A DNA stretch of 64,000 bases from Clostridiales bacterium (GTDB lineage Bacteria > Bacillota > Clostridia > Oscillospirales > Acutalibacteraceae), in the NCBI GenBank assembly GCA_021199275.1, contig JAJQIJ010000018.1, forward strand, positions 139,156 through 203,155, in the 5' to 3' direction. Made by a program: the position numbers and the translations under genes. The notes beneath the pieces are model-generated. The model was not told where the DNA came from and made no database searches. It saw only the letters and a list, made by a program, of their open reading frames with translations. Positions 9,501-17,195 of this stretch are shown piece by piece (position 1 is the stretch's first letter; the number at the start of each line of letters is the position of its first letter).

Positions 9501-9989
9501 ATGAACATAGTATTATGCGGCTTTATGGGCGCCGGCAAAACCGTTGTGGGCAAAGAGCTTGCAAAAATAACAGGCAGAAAATTTGTTGACACAGACGAGC
9601 TGGTTGAAAAAAAACAGGGCATTTCAATTCCGGCTATTTTTGCCGCTTACGGCGAAGACTACTTTAGAGAGCTGGAACACAGCGTTTGCCGCGACATTGC
9701 AGACATGAAAAACGCCGTTATTTCAACAGGCGGCGGCGCCTTGACCTTTCAGCGCAATGTTGACGCAGTTAAAAAAAATTCAGTTGTTGTGTTTCTTGAC
9801 GCGTCTTTTGACATTATCTGCCGGCGGGTGGGCAATGCTAAAACGCGCCCGCTTTTCAAAGACCCCGAAAATGCAAAGCGCCTTTATGACGAGCGCAAGG
9901 AAAAATATATTGCCGCTGCGGACATTGTTATTAACGGCGACATGGCTGCGCGAAAAACGGCAAGACAGATTGCCGAAATGTGCAAATAA
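9501..9989 (+). CDS. aroK: Shikimate kinase
   Basis: 162 residues; phosphorylates shikimate at the 3-hydroxyl. It has the P-loop GFMGAGKT, the DTD motif (FVDTDELVEKK), the shikimate-binding arginine in YFRELE, the GGGA loop (STGGGAL) and the lid arginine in AKTRPLF. The start at ATG 9501 gives the canonical MNIVLCGFMGAGK; a GTG at 9489 is in frame but lies only two bases after the GGAAAGG site. It is co-directional with aroE and ends in a hairpin terminator (9991-10014). Confidence 0.92.
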   Translation: MNIVLCGFMGAGKTVVGKELAKITGRKFVDTDELVEKKQGISIPAIFAAYGEDYFRELEHSVCRDIADMKNAVISTGGGALTFQRNVDAVKKNSVVVFLDASFDIICRRVGNAKTRPLFKDPENAKRLYDERKEKYIAAADIVINGDMAARKTARQIAEMCK

Positions 9990-9990
9990 A

Positions 9991-10014
9991 GCCGCGCCAC
10001 GGCAGCGCGGTTTT
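9991..10014 (+). terminator. Terminator of aroK
   Basis: The stem CCGCGC/GCGCGG is followed by TTTTA directly after the aroK stop. Confidence 0.7.
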
Positions 10015-10020
10015 AGGGTA

Positions 10021-10049
10021 TTGAAAAATTATTTTGCGTGTGCTATAAT
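10021..10049 (+). promoter_or_regulatory. Promoter of the polysaccharide exporter permease
   Basis: TTGAAA (10021-10026) and TATAAT (10044-10049) are 17 bases apart, with an extended TG before the -10 box. Transcription would give a leader of about 140 bases. Confidence 0.75.
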
Positions 10050-10080
10050 GGTGCATATTTAATTTTGCGTTTTCTGTTTT

Positions 10081-10153
10081 ATTGATATTTTATTTGGCGG
10101 GTGTTTTGCAAAAAACGCCGCGCGCACAGCGGTGCACGCCGAAATATCAAAAT
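10081..10153 (+). promoter_or_regulatory. Structured 5' leader of the permease gene
   Basis: TTGATATTT near 10082 is complementary to AAATATCAA near 10143, and inside it GGCGGGTG can pair with the GGTGCACGCC region. The result is a long closed stem with GC-rich inner hairpins between promoter and gene. I do not recognise a known riboswitch. A cis-regulatory role is an inference. Confidence 0.4.
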
Positions 10154-10195
10154 TATCAACCGTTTTAAGGAATAATACAGGTAAGGCATTTTATT

Positions 10196-11038
10196 ATGAA
10201 AAAATTGCAGTTAAAAAATGATTTCAGCCATTTCAAAGAGATGTTTGTAAAATACAAATATCTGCTTTCAGAGCTGACAAGAAAAAACGTAAAGCTGAAA
10301 TACCGCGATTCCTGGCTGGGCATTGTGTGGAGCTTTTTGCAGCCGCTGCTCAACATGATAGTGTTGACTGTTGTTTTCGGCAATCTGCTTGGCAGAGACA
10401 GTTCAAAGGTAATTTGTTACCCCATTTATCTGTTTACCGGCAGGCTTATGTATGAATTTTTTACATCTTCAACAAAAAAAGCGCTTATGTCTTTCCGCGT
10501 AAACGCGGGCATAATAAAGAAAGTTTATGTGCCGAAATATATGTACCCCCTGTCAGGCATTCTGTCAAACTTCGTAACTTTCGCAATTTCAATAATATGC
10601 TTGATATGCGTGTGGGTTTTCTTTAAGCTGACCGGAATTCAAAACGGCTCTGACCTGACTGTTACATGGCACGCCCTGTTTTGCTGGGTGCCAATGCTGA
10701 TTATGCTTATTTTCGTAACCGGCGTGGGGCTCATATTGTCTGTTTTGCATGTTTATTTCCGCGATGTTGAATATATTTGGGACGTTGCGTGCACGCTTAT
10801 GTTTTACATGGTGCCCATAATTTACCATTTCAGCAAAATTGAAACAGACTGGATTATAGTTCTTATAAAAATAAACCCGCTATATTCAATGATAGAGCTT
10901 TTCAGGCAATGCGTGTTATACAGCATTGACATGAGCTGGAAAATGCTGCTTTATTCCTTCGCTTGGGCAGTCGGCACGCTGGCGCTCGGCATATTTGTTT
11001 TCAATAAAAAGAGCGACGACCTTATATTCCACATGTAA
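10196..11038 (+). CDS. ABC-2 type polysaccharide/teichoic acid export permease (TagG/Wzm-like)
   Basis: 280 residues with about six hydrophobic segments. The N-terminal [35 protein letters not shown] is the typical signature of Wzm/TagG membrane subunits, which with an ATPase move undecaprenyl-linked polysaccharide or teichoic acid across the membrane. HVYFRDVEYIWDV and the tail NPLYSMIELFRQCVLY also fit the family. The expected ATPase (TagH/Wzt) is not adjacent; the downstream gene is a 52-residue protein. It has its own promoter and long structured leader, and a terminator at 11053-11083, so it appears monocistronic. Confidence 0.88.
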   Translation: MKKLQLKNDFSHFKEMFVKYKYLLSELTRKNVKLKYRDSWLGIVWSFLQPLLNMIVLTVVFGNLLGRDSSKVICYPIYLFTGRLMYEFFTSSTKKALMSFRVNAGIIKKVYVPKYMYPLSGILSNFVTFAISIICLICVWVFFKLTGIQNGSDLTVTWHALFCWVPMLIMLIFVTGVGLILSVLHVYFRDVEYIWDVACTLMFYMVPIIYHFSKIETDWIIVLIKINPLYSMIELFRQCVLYSIDMSWKMLLYSFAWAVGTLALGIFVFNKKSDDLIFHM

Positions 11039-11052
11039 TATTAACAGCGCGC

Positions 11053-11083
11053 AAGGCTTTGCAATTTTTTGCAGGGCCTTTTT
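11053..11083 (+). terminator. Terminator of the permease gene
   Basis: AAGGC..TTGCAA pairs with TTGCAGGGCCTT, followed by a T run. Confidence 0.65.
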
Positions 11084-11173
11084 AATTTGCAGTTTTAAAA
11101 AGGCGGCTACTAAAAAAATGCTGCCGCATTTATAAACGCCCGGTTTCAGGCAATACTAACATTGGTGGTGATA

Positions 11174-11332
11174 ATGTTGGAAAATAAAGATAAAAACAGC
11201 AGGCGGCAAAACGCAAAAAAGTCCGCCGGAAACAACCAGTGGACAAATAATAATTTGAAATATTACCCTGACAAACGCCCGCGCAGAGACGGCCCCGGCG
11301 GGGAAAATTCAAAAACGCCGCAGGACGCTTAA
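11174..11332 (+). CDS. Small basic hypothetical protein (52 aa)
   Basis: An open frame starts MLENKDKNSRRQ and ends NSKTPQDA. It is hydrophilic, rich in Asn, Lys and Arg, with a central NNNLKYYPDKRPRRDGPGGE segment and no membrane segment or known fold. The site GGTGGTG lies just before the ATG, and the gene sits alone between two terminators. I do not recognise the family. The good ribosome binding site and isolation in an otherwise gene-free interval support it being real. Confidence 0.55.
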   Translation: MLENKDKNSRRQNAKKSAGNNQWTNNNLKYYPDKRPRRDGPGGENSKTPQDA

Positions 11333-11348
11333 AACCTGCGGCGTTTTT
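11311..11348. terminator. Terminator shared by the 52-aa gene and the FGGY kinase
   Basis: AAAACGCCGCAGG / CCTGCGGCGTTTT forms a 13-bp stem. The left arm overlaps the end of the small gene; T and A runs on both sides suit convergent transcripts. Confidence 0.8.
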
Positions 11349-11380
11349 AAATTTAAAATTTTTGATAAAAGCAAAACTGT

Positions 11381-12997
11381 TCAGCCGTTTAAAATTGCGA
11401 AATTTTCCTTGTTTGCCCTGTAAAGGTTTTTGAAAACGGCAAAATTTTTGTCATAAACAGCTTTCTTTTCGGGGTTGGGGTGATATACTTTTTCAGCGGG
11501 TATGAAATCTTTTACCTTTTCAATTGACTCAATTATTTGCAGCCCCACGGCAATGCACGCCGCAGCGCCCACGGCGCCGACATTCTGCGGACTTTCAACA
11601 ACTTCAATATCGCGCTGCAAAATGTCTGCCAAAATCTGGCAGGTCACGCCGCCCAAAGCGCCGCCGCCGCAAAAGCGCACGGTTTGTGAAGTTGCAACTT
11701 TTCTTTCCTGGCGTTCAAGCATCCAGCGCATATGAAAGCAAATTCCTTCAACAACGGCACGTATAAGCTCTGTTTTGCCCGTGTCTATTTTTATGTTGAA
11801 AAACATGCCTGCCGCGTTCGGGTCTTCAAATGGGCAGCGGTTGCCGTGAAGCCACGGCGTAAATATTGTGCCGTTTGAGCCGGCGGGCACGGTGTCTATT
11901 ACCTCTTCCATATAATCATAAAGATTTATGTTTAGCTTTTCAACACTGTCTGCAATGTCTTTGTCTGAAAGATAAACGCCGATATCGTCAAGCGCCAGGT
12001 GGTTTTTAACCCACTCAACGCATTTGTTTGAAGTTTCCAGTTCGCCGAAATAGTTATATCTGCCGGGGTCTGCGCCGACTATGGCGGCCATCATGGCGCC
12101 TGCGTCCACAGTTTGGTTGTTTACAACGGTGCCCACCCAGCCTGATGTGCCGCTGTAAATATGCGTGTCGCCCGGCTGCACTGCGCCTGAGCCAACGCAA
12201 ATCAAAGAAGCGTCTCCGCCGCCGCCGAACACCGCCGTGCCGGCTGCCAGCCCAAGCTCGCCTGCCGCCTTTTCAGTAATTTCACCCACCTTTTCGGTGC
12301 TTTTTTTAATTTCAGGCAAGTGCTTCATGTCAACGCCCACCATGTCGCAAATGGGCTTGCACCAACCCTCGTGCCCTTTTCTGGTGTCATAAAGCAGGGT
12401 TGCAAACGCGCTGTCCTGCGTCATTACAAATTCGCCGCTTGTGCGGCATATAAGATATTCCTTTACATCAAGCCATTTGTAAGCTTTTTTAAACACTTCC
12501 GGCTCGTGGGCTTCAACCCATTTATATTTCCAAATAGGGTCTTTTACAGACGAACTTACCGCGCCGGTGTATCTCAGGTATTTCAGCAGCTTTTTAACCT
12601 CTGCCCCGGCAATCTGCACACCGTGGGCTATGCCCGTTTTAAGTTCTTCACGCGCGCGTTGGTCCATATAGCTCATGGGGTGGCGCACGCACTCGCCGTT
12701 TTCGTCAACAAGCACAAGGCCCTGCATCTGCGAACAAAATGAAATGCCGCAAATATCTTCTTTTTTAATATATGGGGCTTTTTCAAGCACGGTTCTTGTG
12801 GTAACGCACATTGCCTGCCACCACTCGTCTGCATGCTGCTCGGCGCCGCCCTTTGCGCCTGTTTCATCGTCAACATAAAGCGAATAGCTGGCGGTTGACG
12901 AACTTAATATTTTCATTCCTTTGCTGATTTCTATCAGGCAGGTTTTTATGCCTGTCGTGCCAACGTCATATGCTATAACATAACAGCTCTTTGACAT
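11381..12997 (-). CDS. FGGY-family carbohydrate kinase (xylulokinase-like)
   Basis: 538 residues with the FGGY two-domain ASKHA fold: phosphate motif AYDVGTTGIKTCLIE at the N-terminus, CGISFCSQMQGLVLVD, PMSYMDQRA, GGGGDASLICVGSGAV, the ATP-site stretch HIYSGTSGWVGT and the C-terminal RFCGGGALGGVTCQILADIL. Such kinases phosphorylate pentuloses, hexuloses or polyols; xylulose is the nearest guess but is not determined. GAGGAGG seven bases before ATG 12997 fixes the start, so the five upstream residues are dropped. It is transcribed in the same direction as the TetR gene behind it and divergently from an aminotransferase/aldolase pair, which suggests one catabolic locus. Confidence 0.88.
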   Translation of the reverse strand: MSKSCYVIAYDVGTTGIKTCLIEISKGMKILSSSTASYSLYVDDETGAKGGAEQHADEWWQAMCVTTRTVLEKAPYIKKEDICGISFCSQMQGLVLVDENGECVRHPMSYMDQRAREELKTGIAHGVQIAGAEVKKLLKYLRYTGAVSSSVKDPIWKYKWVEAHEPEVFKKAYKWLDVKEYLICRTSGEFVMTQDSAFATLLYDTRKGHEGWCKPICDMVGVDMKHLPEIKKSTEKVGEITEKAAGELGLAAGTAVFGGGGDASLICVGSGAVQPGDTHIYSGTSGWVGTVVNNQTVDAGAMMAAIVGADPGRYNYFGELETSNKCVEWVKNHLALDDIGVYLSDKDIADSVEKLNINLYDYMEEVIDTVPAGSNGTIFTPWLHGNRCPFEDPNAAGMFFNIKIDTGKTELIRAVVEGICFHMRWMLERQERKVATSQTVRFCGGGALGGVTCQILADILQRDIEVVESPQNVGAVGAAACIAVGLQIIESIEKVKDFIPAEKVYHPNPEKKAVYDKNFAVFKNLYRANKENFAILNG

Positions 12998-13070
12998 TTG
13001 AATCCTCCTCAATAAATAAAAATTAACCGGCTGTAAATCGCCCGCCGGGTTGCAAACGGTTTAACACCGG

Positions 13071-13787
13071 TTACTTTTCAAATGTAAACGCAGATTCTAT
13101 GAACTTGAGCAGTTGGGTTACGATTTCGTCGTCATCAAGCTCTTCTGTGTCAACGCCTGTGTAAATTCTGAGCCTTTCACGGTAATATTCACAAGTAAAA
13201 GAAAATTGCAGCGTTGTAAGCAAATTGTCAAGAAAAAATGCAAAAAGCCGCGGGTTTAAGTCTGAACGGACATTGCCGCAGGCAAGCGCCTGGGCTATGG
13301 TGGTTATGTAAATGCGGCTGGTTTTGCTTTCAATCTGCTGTGCAAGATATATGGCTCTTTCGTTATTTCTTTCAGATGTTATTTCATTATAAAGCCTTAT
13401 ATATTTTATGTTTTTCCTTGAATATTGGCAGGTTGCTCTTATTAGCTTTTCGGCCTGCACCAAAATTTTGTCGCCGCTTACCATTATTTCCTGCAGCGCG
13501 TCTTCCAAAATATTCATGCCCCTGTTTATGCATGTTAAAAACAAATCTTCCTTAGTGGCAAAATATTTATACATAAGCCCAATGCTTATGCCAGCGTTTT
13601 TGGCAATTGTGTTTATGTTGGCGTTTTCATAGCCGCATTTTGCGAATTCATCTATTCCCGCTTCAAGAATTTTTTCCTTGCGTTCGTCAGATATTCTTTC
13701 AAAAGCTTCCTTGTTATGTTTTGCCACCATTTTTTTATTTTTGTAGCCTTGCACAATTCTTTTTGCACAGTTTTGTGCAAAGCACAC
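13071..13787 (-). CDS. TetR/AcrR-family transcriptional regulator
   Basis: 238 residues. The N-terminal helix-turn-helix reads RKEKILEAGIDEFAKCGYENANINTIAKNAGISIGLMYKYFATKEDLF, a textbook TetR DNA-binding domain at about residues 35-82. The C-terminal part is a variable ligand-binding domain. GTG 13787 is preceded by GAGAGG, which supports the longer start; an internal ATG at 13730 has no ribosome binding site. It lies between the kinase and the divergent aminotransferase, and an inverted repeat in the aminotransferase promoter is its likely operator. Confidence 0.9.
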   Translation of the reverse strand: MCFAQNCAKRIVQGYKNKKMVAKHNKEAFERISDERKEKILEAGIDEFAKCGYENANINTIAKNAGISIGLMYKYFATKEDLFLTCINRGMNILEDALQEIMVSGDKILVQAEKLIRATCQYSRKNIKYIRLYNEITSERNNERAIYLAQQIESKTSRIYITTIAQALACGNVRSDLNPRLFAFFLDNLLTTLQFSFTCEYYRERLRIYTGVDTEELDDDEIVTQLLKFIESAFTFEK

Positions 13788-13892
13788 AATTTCCTCTCAT
13801 TAAAGTGTTATTAACTGATGTTATACTAACATAATTTTGAAACGACTGCAACAATCTTTCGCAAATTTAACTAAATTTTTTTGTATTTTCAT

Positions 13893-13920
13893 TTGACAAA
13901 TCGTTAAAAAATGATATACT
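13893..13920 (+). promoter_or_regulatory. Promoter of the aminotransferase-aldolase operon
   Basis: TTGACA (13893-13898) and TATACT (13915-13920) with a 16-base spacer. Confidence 0.7.
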
Positions 13921-13931
13921 ATTATATAAAA

Positions 13932-13951
13932 GTGAGTGAGCAACCGCTCAC
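13932..13951. promoter_or_regulatory. Candidate TetR operator
   Basis: GTGAGTGAGCAACCGCTCAC contains nested inverted repeats (TGAGC-AACC-GCTCA and GTGAG/CTCAC) placed about +5 to +25 of the predicted transcript, a normal position for a repressor site. Binding by the adjacent TetR protein is inferred. Confidence 0.5.
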
Positions 13952-13976
13952 GGATAATTAAGGAGGAATTTTTTAT

Positions 13977-15461
13977 ATGGACACAAGATTTGCAATTACC
14001 GAATACCCAAACGCCACGCTGCTTAACGCGCAGCTGGACTTACTCATCAAAAAGCCTATCTATTCAATTAACAGAGAAGCGCTTAAAAAATATGAAGATG
14101 AGTATTTCGGCAAAAAATGCCAAAAGTCAAAAGAGCAGATTGAAGAGGCCAAAACAATAATTCCGGGCGGCGTTCAGCACAACCTTGCTTTCAATTACCC
14201 CTTCCCGATTGTTATGTCAAAAGCCAAGGGCAACAAGCTTTATGACGTTGACGGAAACGAATACTTCGACTTTTTACAGGCCGGCGGCCCAACAATAATC
14301 GGCTCTAACGACGATGTTGTTAAAGAAAAGGTTAAAGAGCTGCTTGACGACTGCGGCCCTTCAACAGGCCTTTTCCACCCATATGAATATAAGCTTGCCA
14401 AAAAGATTTCAGAATGTGTGCCGTCTGTTGAAATGTTCCGCATGCTCGGCTCAGGCACAGAAGCTTGCATGTGCGCAGTTCGTGTTGCACGTCTTGCCAC
14501 AGGGCATAAAAATGTTATTAAAATGGGCGGCGCTTACCATGGCTGGTCTGACCAGCTTGCATGGGGCATGCGTGTTCCGGGTACTCTTAACCTTCAGTCG
14601 CACGGTGTTCCGCTTTTCGTGTTCAAGCACACGCAAGAATTTTTCCCGAATGACCTTAAAGACCTTGAAAAGAAGCTTATAATAAACAAATTCCGCGGCG
14701 GCACTGCGGCTGTATTTCTTGAGCCATGCGGCCCTGAATCTGCCACACGCCCTGTTGACAAAGACTTCCCCAAGGGTGTTCAGGCTCTTTGCCGCAAATA
14801 CGGCGCGCTGCTTGTGTTTGATGAGGTTGTTACAGGCTTCAGAATCGGCCTTTCAGGCGCACAGGGCTATTATGGCGTTGACCCTGACATTACAATTTTC
14901 GGCAAAGTCATTGCCGGCGGTTACCCGGGTGCGGGCGGCATAGGCGGCCATAAGGAAGTTATGAAATACCTTGGCGCCGGGCTTGACAAAGTCGAAGGCA
15001 AAAAAATACATAAAGCACTGTGCGGCGGCACAATGGCGGCAACACCCATTTCATGCTGCGCCGGGTACACCGTAATATGCGAAATTGAAAAAAGAAACGC
15101 ATGCCAGATTGCCGGCAAGATGGCTGACAGGCTGGTTAAGGGCATAAATGAATCAATTAAAAAATATGACCTGCCGTTTGTATGCTATAACGTTGGCTCA
15201 ATATGCCACCTGCACACGGTTGCAACAATGCACTTCAGGGTTAACTGGAAAAAGCCGTGGACTATTCCCACAGTGCTCAAGCAAACCGGCATTCGCCAGA
15301 CTGAAATGCAGTATATGGGCGCCGCTTACATGGCTGAGGGGCTTGTTACACTCGCAGGTTCGCGTCTTTACACTTCAAGTGCTTACACAGAAGAAGATAT
15401 TGACGAATGCATCAGGCGTTTCGACAAAGTGCTTTCACAGTGCGAACAGATTGACGTTTAA
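13977..15461 (+). CDS. PLP-dependent class III aminotransferase (glutamate-1-semialdehyde aminomutase-like)
   Basis: 494 residues. The core matches class III aminotransferases related to HemL: IIPGGVQHN, KLYDVDGNEYFDF, MLGSGTEACMCAVRVARLATG, KMGGAYHGWSD, LLVFDEVVTGFRIG and the PLP lysine in ITIFGKVIAGGYPG. It carries an N-terminal extension of roughly 60 residues and an insert around residues 410-440 compared with HemL. It is not the tetrapyrrole enzyme, since a true hemL sits at 54.4 kb in a siroheme operon. AAGGAGG before ATG 13977 fixes the start. The class II aldolase follows after a hairpin. The substrate is unknown; the setting suggests catabolism of an amino-polyol or keto sugar. Confidence 0.85.
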   Translation: MDTRFAITEYPNATLLNAQLDLLIKKPIYSINREALKKYEDEYFGKKCQKSKEQIEEAKTIIPGGVQHNLAFNYPFPIVMSKAKGNKLYDVDGNEYFDFLQAGGPTIIGSNDDVVKEKVKELLDDCGPSTGLFHPYEYKLAKKISECVPSVEMFRMLGSGTEACMCAVRVARLATGHKNVIKMGGAYHGWSDQLAWGMRVPGTLNLQSHGVPLFVFKHTQEFFPNDLKDLEKKLIINKFRGGTAAVFLEPCGPESATRPVDKDFPKGVQALCRKYGALLVFDEVVTGFRIGLSGAQGYYGVDPDITIFGKVIAGGYPGAGGIGGHKEVMKYLGAGLDKVEGKKIHKALCGGTMAATPISCCAGYTVICEIEKRNACQIAGKMADRLVKGINESIKKYDLPFVCYNVGSICHLHTVATMHFRVNWKKPWTIPTVLKQTGIRQTEMQYMGAAYMAEGLVTLAGSRLYTSSAYTEEDIDECIRRFDKVLSQCEQIDV

Positions 15462-15466
15462 AACTA

Positions 15467-15495
15467 AAGGGCGGCTTGCTGCCGCCCTTCTTTTT
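15467..15495 (+). terminator. Intercistronic hairpin between aminotransferase and aldolase
   Basis: AAGGGCGGC/GCCGCCCTT with a T-rich tail lies in the 95-base gap. It may partly terminate and so set a lower level of aldolase. Confidence 0.65.
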
Positions 15496-15556
15496 AACAT
15501 TACGGCGCGAACATGGCATGTCAGATTTGTATTTTAGAAAAAAGGAGTTTAAGCTT

Positions 15557-16774
15557 ATGGCATATGAAATTGAAGAAGCTAAAAGGCTTGTGGTTGAAGC
15601 AGGCAAAAAGCTTATTGAAACGGGGCTTATTGCACGCACATGGGGCAATGTTTCAGCAAGAATTTCAGACGAACAGTTTGTAATAACCCCCTCAGGCAGG
15701 GCATATGAAGATTTAACGCCTGACGATATTGTAACGGTAAACATTGCCGACTGTTCATATGAAGGAGATATAAAGCCGTCTTCCGAAAAGGGTGTTCACG
15801 CGGCGGCATACAGGCACCACCCAACAGTTGATTTTGTAATTCACACACACCAAAAGGCCGCCACAATAGTCAGCATTACAGGCATGGAAATAAGAAATGT
15901 TTATAAGGAATTTGCCCCGGTGCTGGGTGACAAAATTCCAAGCGCTAAATATGCAATGTCAACCACTGAATCGCTTAGGAAAAAGGTTGAAACATGCATT
16001 ATGATGAACCCGTCAAGCCGCGCCATTTTGCTGCGCCACCACGGCACGCTGTGCATGGGCGACTCATATGATGACGCGTTTGACATAGCGCTCACCCTTG
16101 AAAAATGCTGTGAAAAAATTATTAAAGACAATTTCCTGCGCCACTCATGGGGCAATGTTTATAATGCAGAAGACAAAAGGAATTTTTATCTTAAAAAGCA
16201 AAATGCGGGCTCTATGCCCGGCGAAATTTGCGACCTGGGCAGTTCGGTGTTAAACGGCAGCATGTTCACACTTACCGTTGGCGGCGAAACGGTTGACATT
16301 GATTTGGAAACAGGCCTTGCAATAAACGGCATTGCGCCCAAATGCGCAAAAATACACAGAGAAATTTATCTGTCTCAAAATTGCAGCCTCATCAGCCATA
16401 TAACAGACCCTGCAACCGTTGCGGTGTCATGCACAGGCAAGCCAATGATTCCCATGATTGACGACTTTGCGCAGATTGCCGGCACAGACGTTAAATGTGC
16501 CCAGTGGGTTGACGGCGACACAGACAGCTGCGCAAAAAGCATTGCAAAAGCGGCAAATTCGCGCAACGCCGTGCTTGTTAAGGGCTGCGGCGCGCTTATC
16601 ACCGGAAATAACGACGGGGACATGGAAGCGCTGAAAATTATTATGAACAAAGCCAGCGAAGCTGTAATTGACGTAAATATATTCAACCGCGAACATTATG
16701 TGCCGAAAATGGAATGTTTCCTGATGCGCACTGTTTATCTTGCAAAATATTCAAAACAAATTGATAAAAAATAA
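15557..16774 (+). CDS. Class II aldolase/adducin-family protein with two tandem domains
   Basis: 405 residues. The N-terminal half (about 1-215) is a complete class II aldolase/adducin domain: LIARTWGNVSARI, VITPSGRAYEDL, the metal-binding HTHQKA and LLRHHGTLCMG. The second half (about 225-390) repeats the fold in degenerate form, with ISHITDPATVAVS, KPMIPMIDDFAQIAG and VLVKGCGALITG, where most metal histidines are missing. Family members are zinc enzymes that cleave or epimerise phosphorylated sugars such as fuculose- or ribulose-phosphate. AAAGGAG at good spacing fixes ATG 15557. With the FGGY kinase it would make a kinase-then-aldolase pathway. Its TAA stop is inside the following repeat. 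Confidence 0.85.
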   Translation: MAYEIEEAKRLVVEAGKKLIETGLIARTWGNVSARISDEQFVITPSGRAYEDLTPDDIVTVNIADCSYEGDIKPSSEKGVHAAAYRHHPTVDFVIHTHQKAATIVSITGMEIRNVYKEFAPVLGDKIPSAKYAMSTTESLRKKVETCIMMNPSSRAILLRHHGTLCMGDSYDDAFDIALTLEKCCEKIIKDNFLRHSWGNVYNAEDKRNFYLKKQNAGSMPGEICDLGSSVLNGSMFTLTVGGETVDIDLETGLAINGIAPKCAKIHREIYLSQNCSLISHITDPATVAVSCTGKPMIPMIDDFAQIAGTDVKCAQWVDGDTDSCAKSIAKAANSRNAVLVKGCGALITGNNDGDMEALKIIMNKASEAVIDVNIFNREHYVPKMECFLMRTVYLAKYSKQIDKK

Positions 16775-16910
16775 CTCAGGCAAGAAATCCCCCCGCCGCC
16801 TTACAAGGCTGCGGGGGTAACTTTTTTCTTAGGTGTAAGTCATAATCTTTCACCCAAGCGCGCTTCGCAATTGGCAAATGTTAATGTGCTGGCAAAGCCC
16901 TTTTATTAAA
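16771..16910 (+). repeat. Diverged copy of the dispersed RNA-like repeat after the aldolase gene
   Basis: ATAACTCAGGCAAGAAAT and the hairpin CCCCCGC/GCGGGGG match the 5' half of the element, with the aldolase stop codon in its second to fourth bases. The middle is diverged; AAAGCCCTTTTATTAAA at 16895-16911 resembles the element's end. The hairpin and its T run could terminate the operon. Confidence 0.55.
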
Positions 16911-16988
16911 AAAGCATGACTTTTTTAATATTCAGCTCATAAAAGCATTTTTGTAACAATTTTGTAACCAATTTTCTTAAAATTCCTC

Positions 16989-17017
16989 TTGACATTCACT
17001 TTTTTGTGTGGTACTAT
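16989..17017 (+). promoter_or_regulatory. Strong promoter of small RNA A
   Basis: TTGACA (16989-16994), a 17-base spacer and TACTAT (17012-17017), with no long reading frame downstream. Confidence 0.75.
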
Positions 17018-17023
17018 TTACTT

Positions 17024-17136
17024 GCAAGCGAAAGCTTGCGAAGAGAAAGGTAGAGCTATGACTTCTTTATTTTAAAGGGGTCATAGCTCTATTTTGGGCA
17101 CTTTTATGAATTCCCTGCTTTACAGCAGGGTTTTTA
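17024..17136 (+). ncRNA. Putative small RNA A
   Basis: A unit of about 113 nt runs from a strong promoter to a terminator (CCCTGC/GCAGGG plus T5 at 17113-17135). It can fold into a first hairpin GCAAGCGAAAGCTTGC and a 12-bp perfect hairpin TAGAGCTATGAC / GTCATAGCTCTA. The segment 17041-17062 is complementary at 20 of 22 positions to part of small RNA B at 36.9 kb and largely to small RNA D at 37.4 kb. It contains a five-codon frame (ATG to TAA) after an AAAGG site, which I consider accidental. It matches no RNA family I know. Confidence 0.55.
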
Positions 17137-17146
17137 TTTAAAATAA

Positions 17147-17180
17147 AACGGCATGCCGGATTTAAGCCGGCATGCCGTTT
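17147..17180 (-). terminator. Terminator of the GH25 gene
   Basis: AAAACGGCATGCCGG / CCGGCATGCCGTTTT, a 14-15-bp stem directly downstream of the lysozyme gene. Confidence 0.85.
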
Positions 17181-17195
17181 TCATTTTGTTTTATT

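Noticed and set aside
12028..12742. Plus-strand frames inside the FGGY kinase and similar antisense frames elsewhere
   Set aside because: They mirror coding bias of the real minus-strand genes, lack ribosome binding sites and show no protein family features.
13977..15461. Second copy of hemL
   Set aside because: The protein has extra N-terminal and internal segments, a TetR-controlled catabolic context, and a true hemL is present at 54.4 kb.
17055..17072. Five-codon reading frame (ATG to TAA) with a ribosome-binding-like site in small RNA A
   Set aside because: Too short for a known peptide, and the ATG lies in one arm of a 12-bp stem; better explained as RNA structure.
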